Below, in pieces: positions 10,080-19,487 of a DNA stretch of 64,000 bases; the stretch's first letter is position 1, and the number at the start of each line of letters is the position of its first letter. This DNA is from an uncultured Ruminobacter sp. GTDB taxonomy: Bacteria > Pseudomonadota > Gammaproteobacteria > Enterobacterales > Succinivibrionaceae. A program made the translations under genes and the position numbers. Under the pieces are notes generated by a model. The model was not told where the DNA came from. It made no database searches and saw only the letters and a list, made by a program, of their open reading frames with translations. Location of the stretch: positions 17,589-81,588 of the forward strand of contig CACWVT010000004.1 of assembly GCA_902764345.1 (NCBI GenBank). Direction: 5' to 3'.

Positions 10080-10192
10080 GAATTCAGCATGAATTCAGGT
10101 GAAAGCAGGTGACGGACAATACATATCGGAGACTCCGGCATGAAAATTTACCTCATCTGCTTTAAAATACCCGAAGCGGTATGAATCAAAGA

Positions 10193-10253
10193 CCTTAAAC
10201 ATACGGGAATCCCCGGTCATAACCCGGTACCATCCCCATATGTTTAAGGTTTT
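10193..10253 (+). repeat. 11-bp inverted repeat ending in TTTT ahead of lptE
   Basis: CCTTAAACATA at 10193 and TATGTTTAAGG at 10239 are perfect inverted arms with a 35-nt loop, followed by TTTT. The element could be a terminator, an operator pair or a leader structure for lptE. Confidence 0.45.
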
Positions 10254-10333
10254 AGCATATTATGGAAATACGGGACACGGACACTGTCATGGCACGGATT
10301 TCAGAAAGAACATTAAAGGGCACGGTCATTACT

Positions 10334-11020
10334 ATGAAGAGATTATGCGGAATACTCCCTCTCATCCCCCTCTCGCTTCTCTGCGGTTGCGGTTTTCACC
10401 TCGCAGGCTCAGAAGACATCTCCAACAGCTTCAGTGACATTATTCTTGTAGGCAACAATAACGACATTCTCTACAAGAACCTGAAAAAGGAACTGCTTTT
10501 GGAAGGCTTCAGCGTCACTCAGGGAACCTCAGATCTCGCAGCCCAAATTAACGGAGACACTCCCGTCCTAAGCTGCAGCGATCTCAGGAACGAAAGCAAA
10601 GCCCTGTCTGTGTCAAGCGACTCTCAGGAAATGGAATATGCCTACAAAAACCAGATTAGCTGTACCTTCTTCGTAAAGGGCTATGAACCGTATGTCATAA
10701 ATTCCTCTCTTGACCGCTCCTTCCTCAATAAATCGGGAGCCACGCTGAGCCAGCTTACGGAGGAAGAGACAATCCGTCAGGAAGTTGTTGAAATCTTCAC
10801 CGGACAGATAATCTTCAGAATAAAGCATGCGGTGCTGAAGCCTTCAGTGAAAACCGGAGAGACTGAGTCAGCGGCGGAAGATGAAAAGATAACCGTGGTT
10901 TTCAACGGCACCGGCGGTACAACCGAGGAGGAAAAGACCGAGGTGATTGAAATCGAAGGAGCCGACGAACTGAAGGCTCTGGAACAGGAAAGAAACGTCG
11001 AAATAAATTCCGACCGGTAA
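10334..11020 (+). CDS. lptE: LPS-assembly lipoprotein LptE
   Basis: The product has about 228 residues. A signal peptide ends in LSLLCGC, a usable lipobox with the Cys as the lipidated residue. It is followed by GFHLAG, close to the CG(W/F)HLR opening of LptE. LptE plugs the LptD barrel and helps insert lipopolysaccharide in the outer leaflet of the outer membrane. The C-terminal 60 residues are acidic and poorly conserved. The ATG before MKRLCG was chosen because upstream in-frame starts would bury the signal peptide. Position between leuS and holA is the classic context and supports the call despite low sequence conservation of the family. Confidence 0.88.
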   Translation: MKRLCGILPLIPLSLLCGCGFHLAGSEDISNSFSDIILVGNNNDILYKNLKKELLLEGFSVTQGTSDLAAQINGDTPVLSCSDLRNESKALSVSSDSQEMEYAYKNQISCTFFVKGYEPYVINSSLDRSFLNKSGATLSQLTEEETIRQEVVEIFTGQIIFRIKHAVLKPSVKTGETESAAEDEKITVVFNGTGGTTEEEKTEVIEIEGADELKALEQERNVEINSDR

Positions 11021-11035
11021 CGGACCGCAACTGCC

Positions 11036-12079
11036 ATGAAAATAAACTCCAATGAACTTGAAGGCAAACTCAAACAGCAGATTGAAGGCGTATACATCTT
11101 CAGCGGCAACGAACCGTTCTGGCTGGACGAAGCCACTTCCACCGTGCAGAATTATGCCGCAAAGGCCGGCTTCGGCAGGGACAACACGTATTCATTCTCA
11201 GATGATGAACTGAAAACTGATGAGCTGATTGAGGCCATGACCAGTCCGGGGCTCTTTGCCGACCGCGTACTCGTCAAACTTAAGATAAAAGATCTCAAGG
11301 TAAAGGGAAAAAAGCTTCTCGAAATCTGCTCGGAATGCATTAATCCAAGCCTGCTGCTGATTATTCAGATACCGAGACTTACACTTGCCGAGCTCAACAA
11401 GAACAAGCCGCTTAACTTTCTGGCAGATCACGGCATCATTTCCATATTCTACGATCCCGATCAGCGTCTCATTACGGATTTTCTGCGCCGGCGTGCGGCC
11501 TCGCTCGGCCTTAACCTAAACCAGGGGGCTCTTGCCATTTTATACAGTGCCTACGAAGGCAACGTGGAGGGCATGGTTCAGATTCTGCAGAAAATGGAAC
11601 TCTGCGGCATTAAGGGGACTGTGACCGAAGATCTCATAAGAACCCACATTTCCGCAGACAACCACTTTTCCGCATTCGACTACATTGAAGCCCTGATAGA
11701 TCCGCGTGTTACCGTGGAACGCAGACTGCAGATAATGGAGGTACTGCTCGAAAACGGCATTACCGCCATGGATCTTGTTACCAGAACCGGAACTGCTCTT
11801 AGCACCCTGCATGAAATGAGAACGATACTGGATACCGTCGGTAACCTCGACGGATACTTTGCCGGACACCGTCTGCTGAAGGGCTACACGGCCAAAAGAC
11901 CAATGTACCTTAACGGGGCCAGAAACACGGATCTGAGAGAACTTCACCACCTTATAGATCTGCTGACAAAGGCTGATTTCATGGCTCGAAGCTTCAGGGA
12001 TGAGGAGGCTGTAATGATTCTTAAGGAAATAGCAGCCACACTGAGCAGAAAAACGCTGAGGTTGTATCCTGATGATTAA
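11036..12079 (+). CDS. holA: DNA polymerase III delta subunit
   Basis: The product has 347 residues, the normal HolA length. Delta is the clamp-loader arm that opens the beta sliding clamp. The N-terminal region carries GVYIFSGNEPFWLDEA, which corresponds to the family's Y-x-L-x-G-(N/D)-E-P-(L/F) opening. The central part resembles the DNA pol III delta AAA+-like fold without a functional Walker A. The gene starts 16 bp after lptE and overlaps nadD by 8 bp, which indicates a translationally coupled operon. Confidence 0.93.
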   Translation: MKINSNELEGKLKQQIEGVYIFSGNEPFWLDEATSTVQNYAAKAGFGRDNTYSFSDDELKTDELIEAMTSPGLFADRVLVKLKIKDLKVKGKKLLEICSECINPSLLLIIQIPRLTLAELNKNKPLNFLADHGIISIFYDPDQRLITDFLRRRAASLGLNLNQGALAILYSAYEGNVEGMVQILQKMELCGIKGTVTEDLIRTHISADNHFSAFDYIEALIDPRVTVERRLQIMEVLLENGITAMDLVTRTGTALSTLHEMRTILDTVGNLDGYFAGHRLLKGYTAKRPMYLNGARNTDLRELHHLIDLLTKADFMARSFRDEEAVMILKEIAATLSRKTLRLYPDD

Positions 12080-12725
12080 AAAAGGTATTCTGGGAGGATC
12101 CTTTGATCCTGTTCATGCAGGACATATCGGCATGGCGCTCACTGCTCTTCAGGAGCTCGAGCTTGATGAGGTGATTCTTCAGCCGAACAGAATCCCCTAC
12201 TACAAGAAGCAGGCCGAGGTATCTGACGCTGACCGTCTAGAGATGCTCAGAATCGCCGTGGCGGAAACCGGCAGAAAGGAACTTTTGGCAAGTGATTTCG
12301 AGTTAAGGGAGAAGGAATACCTCTCCACGTCAGAGGTACTTCTGCGTCTGAGAAAAAACGAACCGGAAACGGCACTGGTCTTTATAATGGGCATGGATTC
12401 ATGGCTTTACTTCCATAAATGGCGTAACTACAAAACCGTTCTTGAAACGGCCAACATTGCCGTTTTCAACAGACCGGGACACGTGCTGAAGCAGGAGGAT
12501 CTGCCTGAAGAGCTTGCGGAACTCCATAGCCGCCATCTCATAACCGATCACTCCGTGATTAACAGATCCGGAGGTCTGTATTTCATCGAAAGCAGGCCTT
12601 TTGACATAAGCTCCACCACACTCAGAAATCTCCTTAGGGAAGGAGGTTCCGGAGCGGAGGAATACATGTCGGCGGGAGTTCTGAAATACATCATGGAGCA
12701 CGGACTTTACGGTAACCGTCTCTGA
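12072..12725 (+). CDS. nadD: Nicotinate-mononucleotide adenylyltransferase
   Basis: The product has 217 residues. It converts NaMN and ATP to NaAD in NAD synthesis. The nucleotidyltransferase motif GGSFDPVHAGH is at residues 8-18 and the C-terminal ISSTTLRNLL matches the ISSTxIR motif. The start codon lies inside the end of holA. Confidence 0.96.
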   Translation: MIKKGILGGSFDPVHAGHIGMALTALQELELDEVILQPNRIPYYKKQAEVSDADRLEMLRIAVAETGRKELLASDFELREKEYLSTSEVLLRLRKNEPETALVFIMGMDSWLYFHKWRNYKTVLETANIAVFNRPGHVLKQEDLPEELAELHSRHLITDHSVINRSGGLYFIESRPFDISSTTLRNLLREGGSGAEEYMSAGVLKYIMEHGLYGNRL

Positions 12726-12892
12726 CCTGCTGTCCTGACTTTCCTGTTTTTTACCGGAATTCATGCGGAAAAATTCAGTATCAGCGACACCATTCGCTCC
12801 CGGAAACGGTTCTCCCGGATGAAGCCTTTTGATTCTTAAATCATGCTTTCAGAAAAATTTTAAAAAACACGGTTTCTCTTTCATAAATCTTT
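12726..12892. other. Intergenic, no gene seen
   Basis: Together with the promoter and leader that follow, this forms a 352-bp gap between nadD and rsfS. I see no gene and no convincing terminator in this part. Confidence 0.5.
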
Positions 12893-12920
12893 TTGCATTG
12901 CGATAAAATTACATTAAAAT
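12893..12920 (+). promoter_or_regulatory. Probable promoter of rsfS-rlmH-mrdAB
   Basis: TTGCAT at 12893 and TAAAAT at 12915 are 16 bp apart, about 150 bp before rsfS. Confidence 0.45.
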
Positions 12921-13077
12921 CATAGGAAAATATTTCCGTCATGCGGACCCGGATGATACATTCACATTCACCGATTCCGTATGTTTCAGGGAACGGAAAA
13001 TCCGTACGTCATACTGCGGCACGGCACCGTTCCCCGCTATAAAACAAACTTCCGATTACCGAAAAAGGATCCGTAAA

Positions 13078-13398
13078 TTGAAAGAACAGATCATTATTGA
13101 AAACATTACCCGTGCCATAGAAGACATTAAGGGCAGAGACATCAGCGTCATAGACGTCCGCAACAGTTCCGACGTTGCCGACTACTACATGATCTGCACC
13201 GGCACCTCTACCCGTCACACCACAGCCATTGCCGAAAAGGTAAGCGAATCCCTCCACAGGAACGGCATCAGAACCTACGGAATTGAAGGCGAGCAGAGCG
13301 GTGACTGGGTTCTTCTGGACGCAGGCTCCGTTATTCTGCACGTAATGATTCCGCAGGCGCGTGACGCATATCAGCTGGAAAAGCTCTATACTGCCTAA
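13078..13398 (+). CDS. rsfS: Ribosomal silencing factor RsfS
   Basis: The product has 106 residues, as in E. coli. RsfS binds uL14 on the 50S subunit and blocks joining to 30S when nutrients run low. Signature stretches are VADYYMICTGTSTRH and GDWVLLDAGSVILHVM. The gene starts with TTG. This start is favoured because AAGGA lies eight bases upstream and the N terminus then aligns with the family; no suitable ATG exists. It begins the rsfS-rlmH-mrdA-mrdB set. Confidence 0.95.
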   Translation: MKEQIIIENITRAIEDIKGRDISVIDVRNSSDVADYYMICTGTSTRHTTAIAEKVSESLHRNGIRTYGIEGEQSGDWVLLDAGSVILHVMIPQARDAYQLEKLYTA

Positions 13399-13441
13399 AA
13401 TCTTACCTACCTCCATACCTACAGACCGCTGAAAAACAGAG

Positions 13442-13912
13442 ATGAAGATTTATTTGATTGCCGTCGGCACCAAAATGCCTGCTTTCGTAAACATGGGCTT
13501 CGAGGAATACGCCAAGCGTTTCCCCCGGGAGGTTTCACTGGAACTTATTGAAATTCCCGCCGGAAAAAGAACCAAGAACTCCGATATCGAAAAGATTGTT
13601 AATCACGAAGGCGAGCTGATGCTTGCCGCCGTGCCAAAGGGAGCCATGATTGTAACCATGGATATCCCCGGTAAGATGCACAACACCCATCAGCTGGCCG
13701 AAGAACTCAACAGATGGAAGAGCGGCGGTCGTGACGTTGCTCTCCTCGTTGGCGGTCCGGAAGGCCTGTCAGACGCCTGCAAAAAGGCTGCAGAGGCCAG
13801 CTGGTCACTGTCACCTCTCACCCTTCCGCATCCAATTGTAAGAATCGTAATCGCGGAGAGTCTGTACAGAGCCTGGAGCATAACGGCCAATCACCCTTAT
13901 CACCGTGAGTAG
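13442..13912 (+). CDS. rlmH: 23S rRNA pseudouridine-1915 N3-methyltransferase
   Basis: The product has 156 residues, a SPOUT-class enzyme. It methylates pseudouridine 1915 in helix 69. The SAM-binding knot is visible as [11 protein letters not shown] near residue 103 and [13 protein letters not shown] near 125. The C terminus [15 protein letters not shown] is the conserved substrate end. It is followed directly by mrdA, as in E. coli. Confidence 0.97.
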   Translation: MKIYLIAVGTKMPAFVNMGFEEYAKRFPREVSLELIEIPAGKRTKNSDIEKIVNHEGELMLAAVPKGAMIVTMDIPGKMHNTHQLAEELNRWKSGGRDVALLVGGPEGLSDACKKAAEASWSLSPLTLPHPIVRIVIAESLYRAWSITANHPYHRE

Positions 13913-13917
13913 TGCGC

Positions 13918-15885
13918 ATGAGTAATTTTTTCTACAAACCCTTCAGATTCAGGGATAATGCCGCAGAACGGAGAATATTCGTCAGAAGAATCAATTTTGC
14001 CCTGGTTATGGTTATTCTGACAATTCTGGTTCTGTGGGGAAACCTTTACTATCTGCAGGTTTTGGGATATCAGGACTACCACACCCGTTCCAACCAGAAC
14101 CGCATCAAGATAGTTCCGCTGGCTCCGCCGCGCGGACTCGTGTATGACCGCAACCACTACATTCTGGCCGATAACAGACCTCTGTTCAGCCTGGAAATCA
14201 TTCCGGAAAACAGTAAGAATCTGCGCGAGGACATTAACGGACTCAACGATCTGCTCAAGCTGGACCTTGAACCGGAAGACATTGACAACATCATAAAGCT
14301 GAGCAAATACAGACGTAAATTCCTGTCCACCATGATTGCCGAAAACATCAATGAGGAGCAGGTAGCCAAGTTTGCGGTAAACCAGCACCGTTTCCCGAGC
14401 GCCCACATTGAGGCGAATCTCAAGAGACACTACCCACTCGGTGAAACCATGACCCATGCATTGGGCTACGTAGCTAGAATCAATGCTGACGACATGAAGA
14501 AGCTTACCGAGGAAGGCGATTCCGAAAACTATGCAGCCACAAACGACATCGGCAAGCAGGGTGTGGAAAAATACTACGAAAACCTTCTTCACGGCGTCAG
14601 CGGATACAAGAAGGTGGAAGTTGATTCATTGGGACGCATTCAGCGTACCCTGAACCTGGTTTCTCCGAAACCGGGCAGGGATTTGACATTAAGCATAGAC
14701 ATCCGTCTGCAGCTCCGCGGCGAACAGCTGCTGCGCGGCAAGCGCGGAGGTCTTGTCATGCTTAATCCGAAAAACGGTGAAATATATGCCTTCGTGTCAT
14801 CTCCTAGCTATGACCCTAATCCGTTCGTAAGAGGCATCAAGAACAAGGAATACAAGGCCCTACTCTCCAATCCGGACAAACCGCTCATAAACCGCGTGAC
14901 TCAGGGCGGCTACGCCCCGGCCTCCACTGTTAAACCGCTGCTTGCGGTTATGGGACTGGAGGAGGATCTTATAACCCCTCATGCAAAATTCTTCGGAGCT
15001 CCGTTCTTCCAGCTGCCGGGATCCACCCACAAGTTCCGAGACTGGAGACGCTGGGGACATGGAATGATGGACATGTTCCGCGCCATAGAGATTTCCGCAG
15101 ACACCTACTTCTATGACCTGGCATACAGGGCAGGCATCGATCGCATTCATGCCTATATGTCAAAGTTCGGCATGGGACAGAAATCAGGCATAGACATAAT
15201 GGAGGAATCCATCGGCAATCTGCCTTCCAGAGCCTGGAAGAAGCAGCGCTATAAGCATGACTGGGTTCCGGGAGACACCATTTCCATCGGTATCGGTCAG
15301 GGATACTGGACCACCACGCTCATACAGCTGGCAAGAGCTCACGCCATTCTCACCCAGAACGGCGTCAACGTGGTGCCGCACCTTCTGAGAACAGCCCATG
15401 ACCCTACGGGTTCCGATCCGGAAATAATCGTTTATCCGCGTACGGAAAAGGTTGTTCAGGTAAGGGATGATCATTTCTTTGAATATGCCCGTGAAGGCAT
15501 GTGCCGCGTTATCAACGGTGCGGAAGGAACAGGACGCAAGGCCTTCGCCAACACCAAATACAAAGCCTGCGGCAAATCCGGAACAGCACAGATTGTAAGC
15601 ATCAAGCAGGATGCGAAGTACAACGCCGCAGCCCTTAAGGAAACACACCGTGATAACGCACTGTTCGTGGCCTTTGCACCTAAGGAAAATCCGGAAATTC
15701 TGGTGGCCGTAATCGCCGAAAACATCGGCGGCGGCAGTAAGGAAGCCGCTCCTATAGTGCGCGCCATGATGGACGACTATTTCAAATACCAGGCCGAACC
15801 GACACCTACGGAACAGGAAATAGACGAATACGTCCGTCAGGTAAAACAGAGTTTTGCCGAAGAGAATCAGGAGGTTAAGAAATAA
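13918..15885 (+). CDS. mrdA: Peptidoglycan DD-transpeptidase PBP2
   Basis: About 655 residues. PBP2 is the class B transpeptidase of the rod-shape elongasome, anchored in the inner membrane with its active domain in the periplasm. One N-terminal membrane helix is visible near residues 25-45, then the PBP dimerisation domain (IAPxRG-like PLAPPRGLVYDRN), then the transpeptidase domain. Catalytic motifs are STVK (ASTVKPLLAV), SAD (EISADTYFYD) and KSGTAQ. A GTG at 13912 overlapping the rlmH stop is an alternative start two codons earlier. GTGAG lies nine bases before the ATG chosen here. The gene overlaps mrdB by one base. Confidence 0.97.
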   Translation: MSNFFYKPFRFRDNAAERRIFVRRINFALVMVILTILVLWGNLYYLQVLGYQDYHTRSNQNRIKIVPLAPPRGLVYDRNHYILADNRPLFSLEIIPENSKNLREDINGLNDLLKLDLEPEDIDNIIKLSKYRRKFLSTMIAENINEEQVAKFAVNQHRFPSAHIEANLKRHYPLGETMTHALGYVARINADDMKKLTEEGDSENYAATNDIGKQGVEKYYENLLHGVSGYKKVEVDSLGRIQRTLNLVSPKPGRDLTLSIDIRLQLRGEQLLRGKRGGLVMLNPKNGEIYAFVSSPSYDPNPFVRGIKNKEYKALLSNPDKPLINRVTQGGYAPASTVKPLLAVMGLEEDLITPHAKFFGAPFFQLPGSTHKFRDWRRWGHGMMDMFRAIEISADTYFYDLAYRAGIDRIHAYMSKFGMGQKSGIDIMEESIGNLPSRAWKKQRYKHDWVPGDTISIGIGQGYWTTTLIQLARAHAILTQNGVNVVPHLLRTAHDPTGSDPEIIVYPRTEKVVQVRDDHFFEYAREGMCRVINGAEGTGRKAFANTKYKACGKSGTAQIVSIKQDAKYNAAALKETHRDNALFVAFAPKENPEILVAVIAENIGGGSKEAAPIVRAMMDDYFKYQAEPTPTEQEIDEYVRQVKQSFAEENQEVKK

Positions 15886-17021
15886 TGAGTGAAGCCTATG
15901 ACAGCTACTATGACAGCTTCAGCCGCAAGAAAACCCTGAGTGAAAGACTTCACGTGGATCTTCCTCTTCTCGGCGGTCTGATTGCCACACTGGTTCTGAG
16001 CCTCTTCGTGCTCTACAGTGCATCGGGTCAGCATTATCAGATGCTGCTCAAACAGATACTGCACACCGGTCTGAGCTTTGGCATCATGATAATCATCGCC
16101 CAGATAAACGTTAAGTTCTTTGAACGCTGGTGTCTCGTCATTTTTGTGTTCTGCCTTGTCATGCTTCTCGGTGTAACGTTTTTCGGAGAAATAAGTAAGG
16201 GAGCCAGAAGATGGCTTAACCTCGGCTTCATCCGAATACAGCCGTCCGAATTCTTCAAGATCGCCATGCCGATAACCATTGCGGCCGTTCTTGCCAAGGA
16301 ATCGATTCCTCCAAGGTTCATCAGAGTCGTATGGGCAGTGATTCTCGTAGCCATTCCGTCAGCCCTGATTGCCAAGCAGCCGGACCTGGGTACAGCAATT
16401 CTCGTGGGAACCAGCGGAATAATCGCCATATTTCTTGGCGGCATCAGCTGGTGGTACATCATTTCCTGCGCCCTGCTGGCGCTGCCACTGCTGCCTCTTC
16501 TCTGGATGTACGTTCTTCATGATTACCAGAAGCAGCGCGTACTGACCTTCCTGAATCCGGAATCCGATCCTCTCGGCACGGGCTACAACATAATTCAGTC
16601 CAAAATTGCCATAGGTTCAGGCGGCGTATACGGAAAAGGCTGGCTTCACGGCACCCAGTCCCAGCTGGACTTTCTGCCGGAACACCATACTGACTTCATC
16701 TTTGCGGTATACAGCGAGGAATTCGGAATGATGGGCTTCTTTCTCCTGATGGCAATATACATGTACATCATCCTCAGATGCATCTATATTGCCAAAAAGG
16801 CTCACAGCACCTTTGAAAGAATTCTGGCAGGCACCCTGTCGCTCACATTCTTCTTTTATATCTTCGTGAACATCGGCATGGTAAGCGGTATCCTGCCGGT
16901 AGTAGGCGTGCCTCTGCCTCTCATCAGTTACGGCGGAACCTCCATGGTTACGCTCTGTGCGGGCTTCGGTCTGCTGATGTCAATCAGAACACACCGCAAG
17001 ATTACGGATGAACGCTACTGA
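15885..17021 (+). CDS. mrdB: Peptidoglycan glycosyltransferase RodA
   Basis: The product has 378 residues, a SEDS-family polymerase with about ten membrane helices. It polymerises lipid II together with PBP2 in the elongasome. Conserved SEDS stretches are seen: ARRWLNLGFIRIQPSEFFKI, KQPDLGTAI, and near the end VPLPLISYGGTSM. The start overlaps the mrdA stop (TAATG) and is preceded by a near-perfect AGGAGG site. Confidence 0.97.
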   Translation: MSEAYDSYYDSFSRKKTLSERLHVDLPLLGGLIATLVLSLFVLYSASGQHYQMLLKQILHTGLSFGIMIIIAQINVKFFERWCLVIFVFCLVMLLGVTFFGEISKGARRWLNLGFIRIQPSEFFKIAMPITIAAVLAKESIPPRFIRVVWAVILVAIPSALIAKQPDLGTAILVGTSGIIAIFLGGISWWYIISCALLALPLLPLLWMYVLHDYQKQRVLTFLNPESDPLGTGYNIIQSKIAIGSGGVYGKGWLHGTQSQLDFLPEHHTDFIFAVYSEEFGMMGFFLLMAIYMYIILRCIYIAKKAHSTFERILAGTLSLTFFFYIFVNIGMVSGILPVVGVPLPLISYGGTSMVTLCAGFGLLMSIRTHRKITDERY

Positions 17022-17058
17022 CGCACACGGTTCTCCGTAACGTGAAGCACTTTTATGA

Positions 17059-17105
17059 AAAAACCGTTCCGTGATGTTTTCAAATTCATACCGGAACGGT
17101 TTTAT
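17059..17105 (+). terminator. Intrinsic terminator of the mrd operon
   Basis: An 11-bp stem (AAACCGTTCCG / CGGAACGGTTT) with a 20-nt loop is followed by T-rich sequence. It also has an A-run on the other side and could act in both directions. Confidence 0.75.
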
Positions 17106-17216
17106 GTTTAGAATGCCTGTGAAACCAGGCATGGATTCTCCCCGCCGCTCCGAAGACGATCGTTACTAAAATTCCGCACCGACCGTAAGAAGCGACATAT
17201 GAAAAATCGTCAGCAA

Positions 17217-18095
17217 CTATCTGCACTTTCTGTAGTCATCAATCCATGAATGGTACAGTGTTCCCGTGTAATTCAGGTTACGGGAATAGTTCCAAACTTC
17301 CTTTTTCTCATTCTCTGAAAGTCTTTCCCTCTCCCTAATGAGACATCTCGAACGGTTTCTGCAGCGATCCCTTTCGGAACGGTCATCATTGTCGGATGCT
17401 CTGTCCTCACAGCGTCTCGCCTCATCAATCATGCGATCGATTTCCCTGTAGGCCCTGTCCACGTCCTCAAACATTTTTTCGGCATCGGCAGCGGCTTCAA
17501 TGGCGGCAGGATACGGCATTCCGTCAATGAATCGGGAATAGTCGGTACGTCTGAATTTTCCCTCATATCCGTTGCTCTTCACGTAATTGCAGTAGTTATC
17601 AAGATTAGCCCTGTTAAGCATCAGATAATCCCTGTCTGCCATGAGCTGTGAATGAAGTGCTCCAAGACGGAAATCTGAAACATAATCATTAAGACTTGTA
17701 AGATATTCGTCGGTCTGATACAGCGGCCGGCATTCATTGTAAACATTTACGCCGTTTGTATAATATTTTTTGAAATTATGGTAGTTTGACGAAATGGTAC
17801 AGATATCGGAAACCTCCTGATTTTCCATACCGAGCTGATAGGCCCTGTCATTGGTACAGAATACATCCGCCCCCTGTCTCCGTCCGGAATCATAGGCACT
17901 TCTGTTAACGTTAACGTATCTGGAGCATGCGTCCACATACTCATTGAACCTTGATGAAGGCCTGCCGTTCACGCCGTCGTCATAGCCCACCTGTGACCAG
18001 TCGGCATTGTAGCATTCCTCTTCTGACATAACGGCACAGCCGGAAACTGCAGCGGCAATTACAAGCGTCGCCGCACTGAATAATAATCTACCCAT
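17217..18095 (-). CDS. DUF2799 family lipoprotein
   Basis: The product has about 292 residues. The signal peptide ends with the lipobox VSGC. The mature N-terminal 100 residues contain the DUF2799 pattern: CYNADWSQVGYDDGVNG, a Cys some 20 residues later, then YDSGRRQGADVFCT and GMENQEVSDIC. The C-terminal half is rich in Arg, Asp and Glu (a charged stretch near residues 240-265) and likely helical. Function of the family is unknown; an outer-membrane or periplasmic location is inferred. The start was set so that the signal peptide begins at MGRLLFSA. Confidence 0.8.
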   Translation of the reverse strand: MGRLLFSAATLVIAAAVSGCAVMSEEECYNADWSQVGYDDGVNGRPSSRFNEYVDACSRYVNVNRSAYDSGRRQGADVFCTNDRAYQLGMENQEVSDICTISSNYHNFKKYYTNGVNVYNECRPLYQTDEYLTSLNDYVSDFRLGALHSQLMADRDYLMLNRANLDNYCNYVKSNGYEGKFRRTDYSRFIDGMPYPAAIEAAADAEKMFEDVDRAYREIDRMIDEARRCEDRASDNDDRSERDRCRNRSRCLIRERERLSENEKKEVWNYSRNLNYTGTLYHSWIDDYRKCR

Positions 18096-18396
18096 GTATG
18101 TACATCCACTTATGAAACCAATCAAATCAGCGTCAGCGTTTAAAGCCCCTCTGTTCCTTAACGCAATGCGCCGTCACCGAGCCCGCAAAACCATGACTGA
18201 AACTGTTCCGGTGGCGGCAATGATCGTACATTAACAATAACCGCATTTAAATAAAAACGCTTCACGGACTAATCGTTTTTTTGACATAAAAACAGGCTTT
18301 CACGGTTATTTCTAATCAATGTCGCAAAAAAGACCCGAAACCGGCACCGAACCGAGAATGAGAAAACAGATCCTGACAGTTGCGAACGTTACGGAA
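18096..18396. other. Intergenic region with an isolated TTGACA
   Basis: No gene is seen. A perfect TTGACA at 18281 points to the plus strand, but the matching -10 (GGTTAT or GTTATT) is poor. Confidence 0.3.
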
Positions 18397-18439
18397 CGAA
18401 AAGACTCCGGCACTGCACGAAAACAGATGCCGGAGTCTT
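18397..18439 (-). terminator. luxS terminator
   Basis: A perfect 12-bp stem (AAGACTCCGGCA / TGCCGGAGTCTT) lies 22 bp after the luxS stop. On the minus strand it ends in TCTTTT. Confidence 0.75.
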
Positions 18440-18461
18440 CATGATCACAGCGGATTAAAAT

Positions 18462-18986
18462 TTATGAATCGAAGAAGTGTCTGCCGTCTTCAGTCACAAG
18501 CCTTTCAGTCTTAGGATACTCGAAAATGTCGGCGTTATCGGCATTTGCTTCAAGATATTCAACAAACTCGGCAGCGTACCACTTGGCCATTCCCAGATCG
18601 TGCATGAGACAGTATCCGCAGTTTTCAGGAGCGGTACCTGGTACGGTCTGTGCGTCGGCCACGGCCCTGAATGCACTCAGCATCAGATCATAAAGCTCGG
18701 CGGAAGCCCTGTTCCCCTTGAGAATGAGATAGAAGCCGGTAAGACAGCCCATAGGTCCCCAGTAAACAACCTCATCCTTCCATTCCGGATTGTTGCGGAG
18801 ATAGGTGGCAATAATGTGTTCAAGAGAATGCATTGCCGCAACATTGATAACCGGTTCCCTGTTTGGTCTCTTGAGTCTGATGTCGTATGTGGTGACAGAA
18901 TAGTCGCCAAGATGATCGACCCTGCTGGTAAAAATACCGGGCACAATGCGGTTATGATCAACTGAAAAACTCCGGATTAATTCCAT
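18462..18986 (-). CDS. luxS: S-ribosylhomocysteine lyase (AI-2 synthase)
   Basis: The product has 174 residues. LuxS splits S-ribosylhomocysteine into homocysteine and DPD, the precursor of autoinducer 2, in the activated methyl cycle. The metal-binding HxxEH is seen as HSLEH near residue 54. The catalytic Cys lies in GPMGCLTGFY and the third metal ligand Cys in ENCGYC. It is a monocistronic gene with its own terminator. Confidence 0.98.
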   Translation of the reverse strand: MELIRSFSVDHNRIVPGIFTSRVDHLGDYSVTTYDIRLKRPNREPVINVAAMHSLEHIIATYLRNNPEWKDEVVYWGPMGCLTGFYLILKGNRASAELYDLMLSAFRAVADAQTVPGTAPENCGYCLMHDLGMAKWYAAEFVEYLEANADNADIFEYPKTERLVTEDGRHFFDS

Positions 18987-19252
18987 ATACTTTTCTGCTC
19001 CTGTTTCAAGTTATGTTTTTCTGCCACTATCTTATCATAAAACACGCCTATGAACGAGCTCCGAATAATATCGCCCACTGGTTTTTCACCTGTCGGAACA
19101 TTACGGAAGAGTGACTTTGAAAAACTCAACGTTCACGCATCCGCAAGGTTATATGAACAGGGTTGCCGCATCACGCACAGTCATCAAGAAAATACTTTTT
19201 GGCAGGTCGTGAACATATCTGCCCGAAGTTTAATATTTTGTGAATTTTGCGA
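18987..19252. other. Intergenic, no gene supported
   Basis: This stretch between luxS and the mltB leader must hold the luxS promoter on the minus strand. A 77-codon plus-strand frame here has no family resemblance and no Shine-Dalgarno site. Confidence 0.4.
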
Positions 19253-19281
19253 TTATAGTAACACGGTAATTATGTTATATT
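19253..19281 (+). promoter_or_regulatory. Extended -10 promoter for the mltB leader RNA
   Basis: TTATAG at 19253 and TGTTATATT ending at 19281 form an extended -10 promoter with 17-bp spacing. The start site would fall near 19288, exactly at the first base of the leader stem. Confidence 0.5.
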
Positions 19282-19287
19282 AGGCAA

Positions 19288-19380
19288 CCGTAAATAAGGT
19301 ACTTAGGCGACTGGAACAGTTTTACGGCCGCTCTGCGACACATACGGCCACCCGGGCAAAAGGATGGCGTTTTTTATTCA
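19288..19380 (+). promoter_or_regulatory. Candidate transcription attenuator or small RNA upstream of mltB
   Basis: Three helices compete. P1 pairs CCGTAAA (19288) with TTTACGG (19321). P2 pairs GGCCG (19326) with CGGCC (19345). A terminator pairs GCCA-CC (19347) with GG-TGGC (19362) and is followed by TTTTTT at 19370. P1 blocks P2, and P2 blocks the terminator, which is the logic of an attenuator. It could equally be an independent RNA of about 90 nt. It matches no riboswitch class I know. Confidence 0.5.
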
Positions 19381-19487
19381 TTTTAAATATGAAAACGTGA
19401 AACAAATGAGCCGCCAGTCGGTCTCAATAAGTACGTACTCCTGAACTGTAACGGACTTTTTCCGGAGGTGCAGGACAAGCAATCAGA

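Noticed and set aside
19050-19283. 77-codon plus-strand frame before the mltB leader
   Set aside because: No ribosome site, no family resemblance, and it runs through the predicted promoter.
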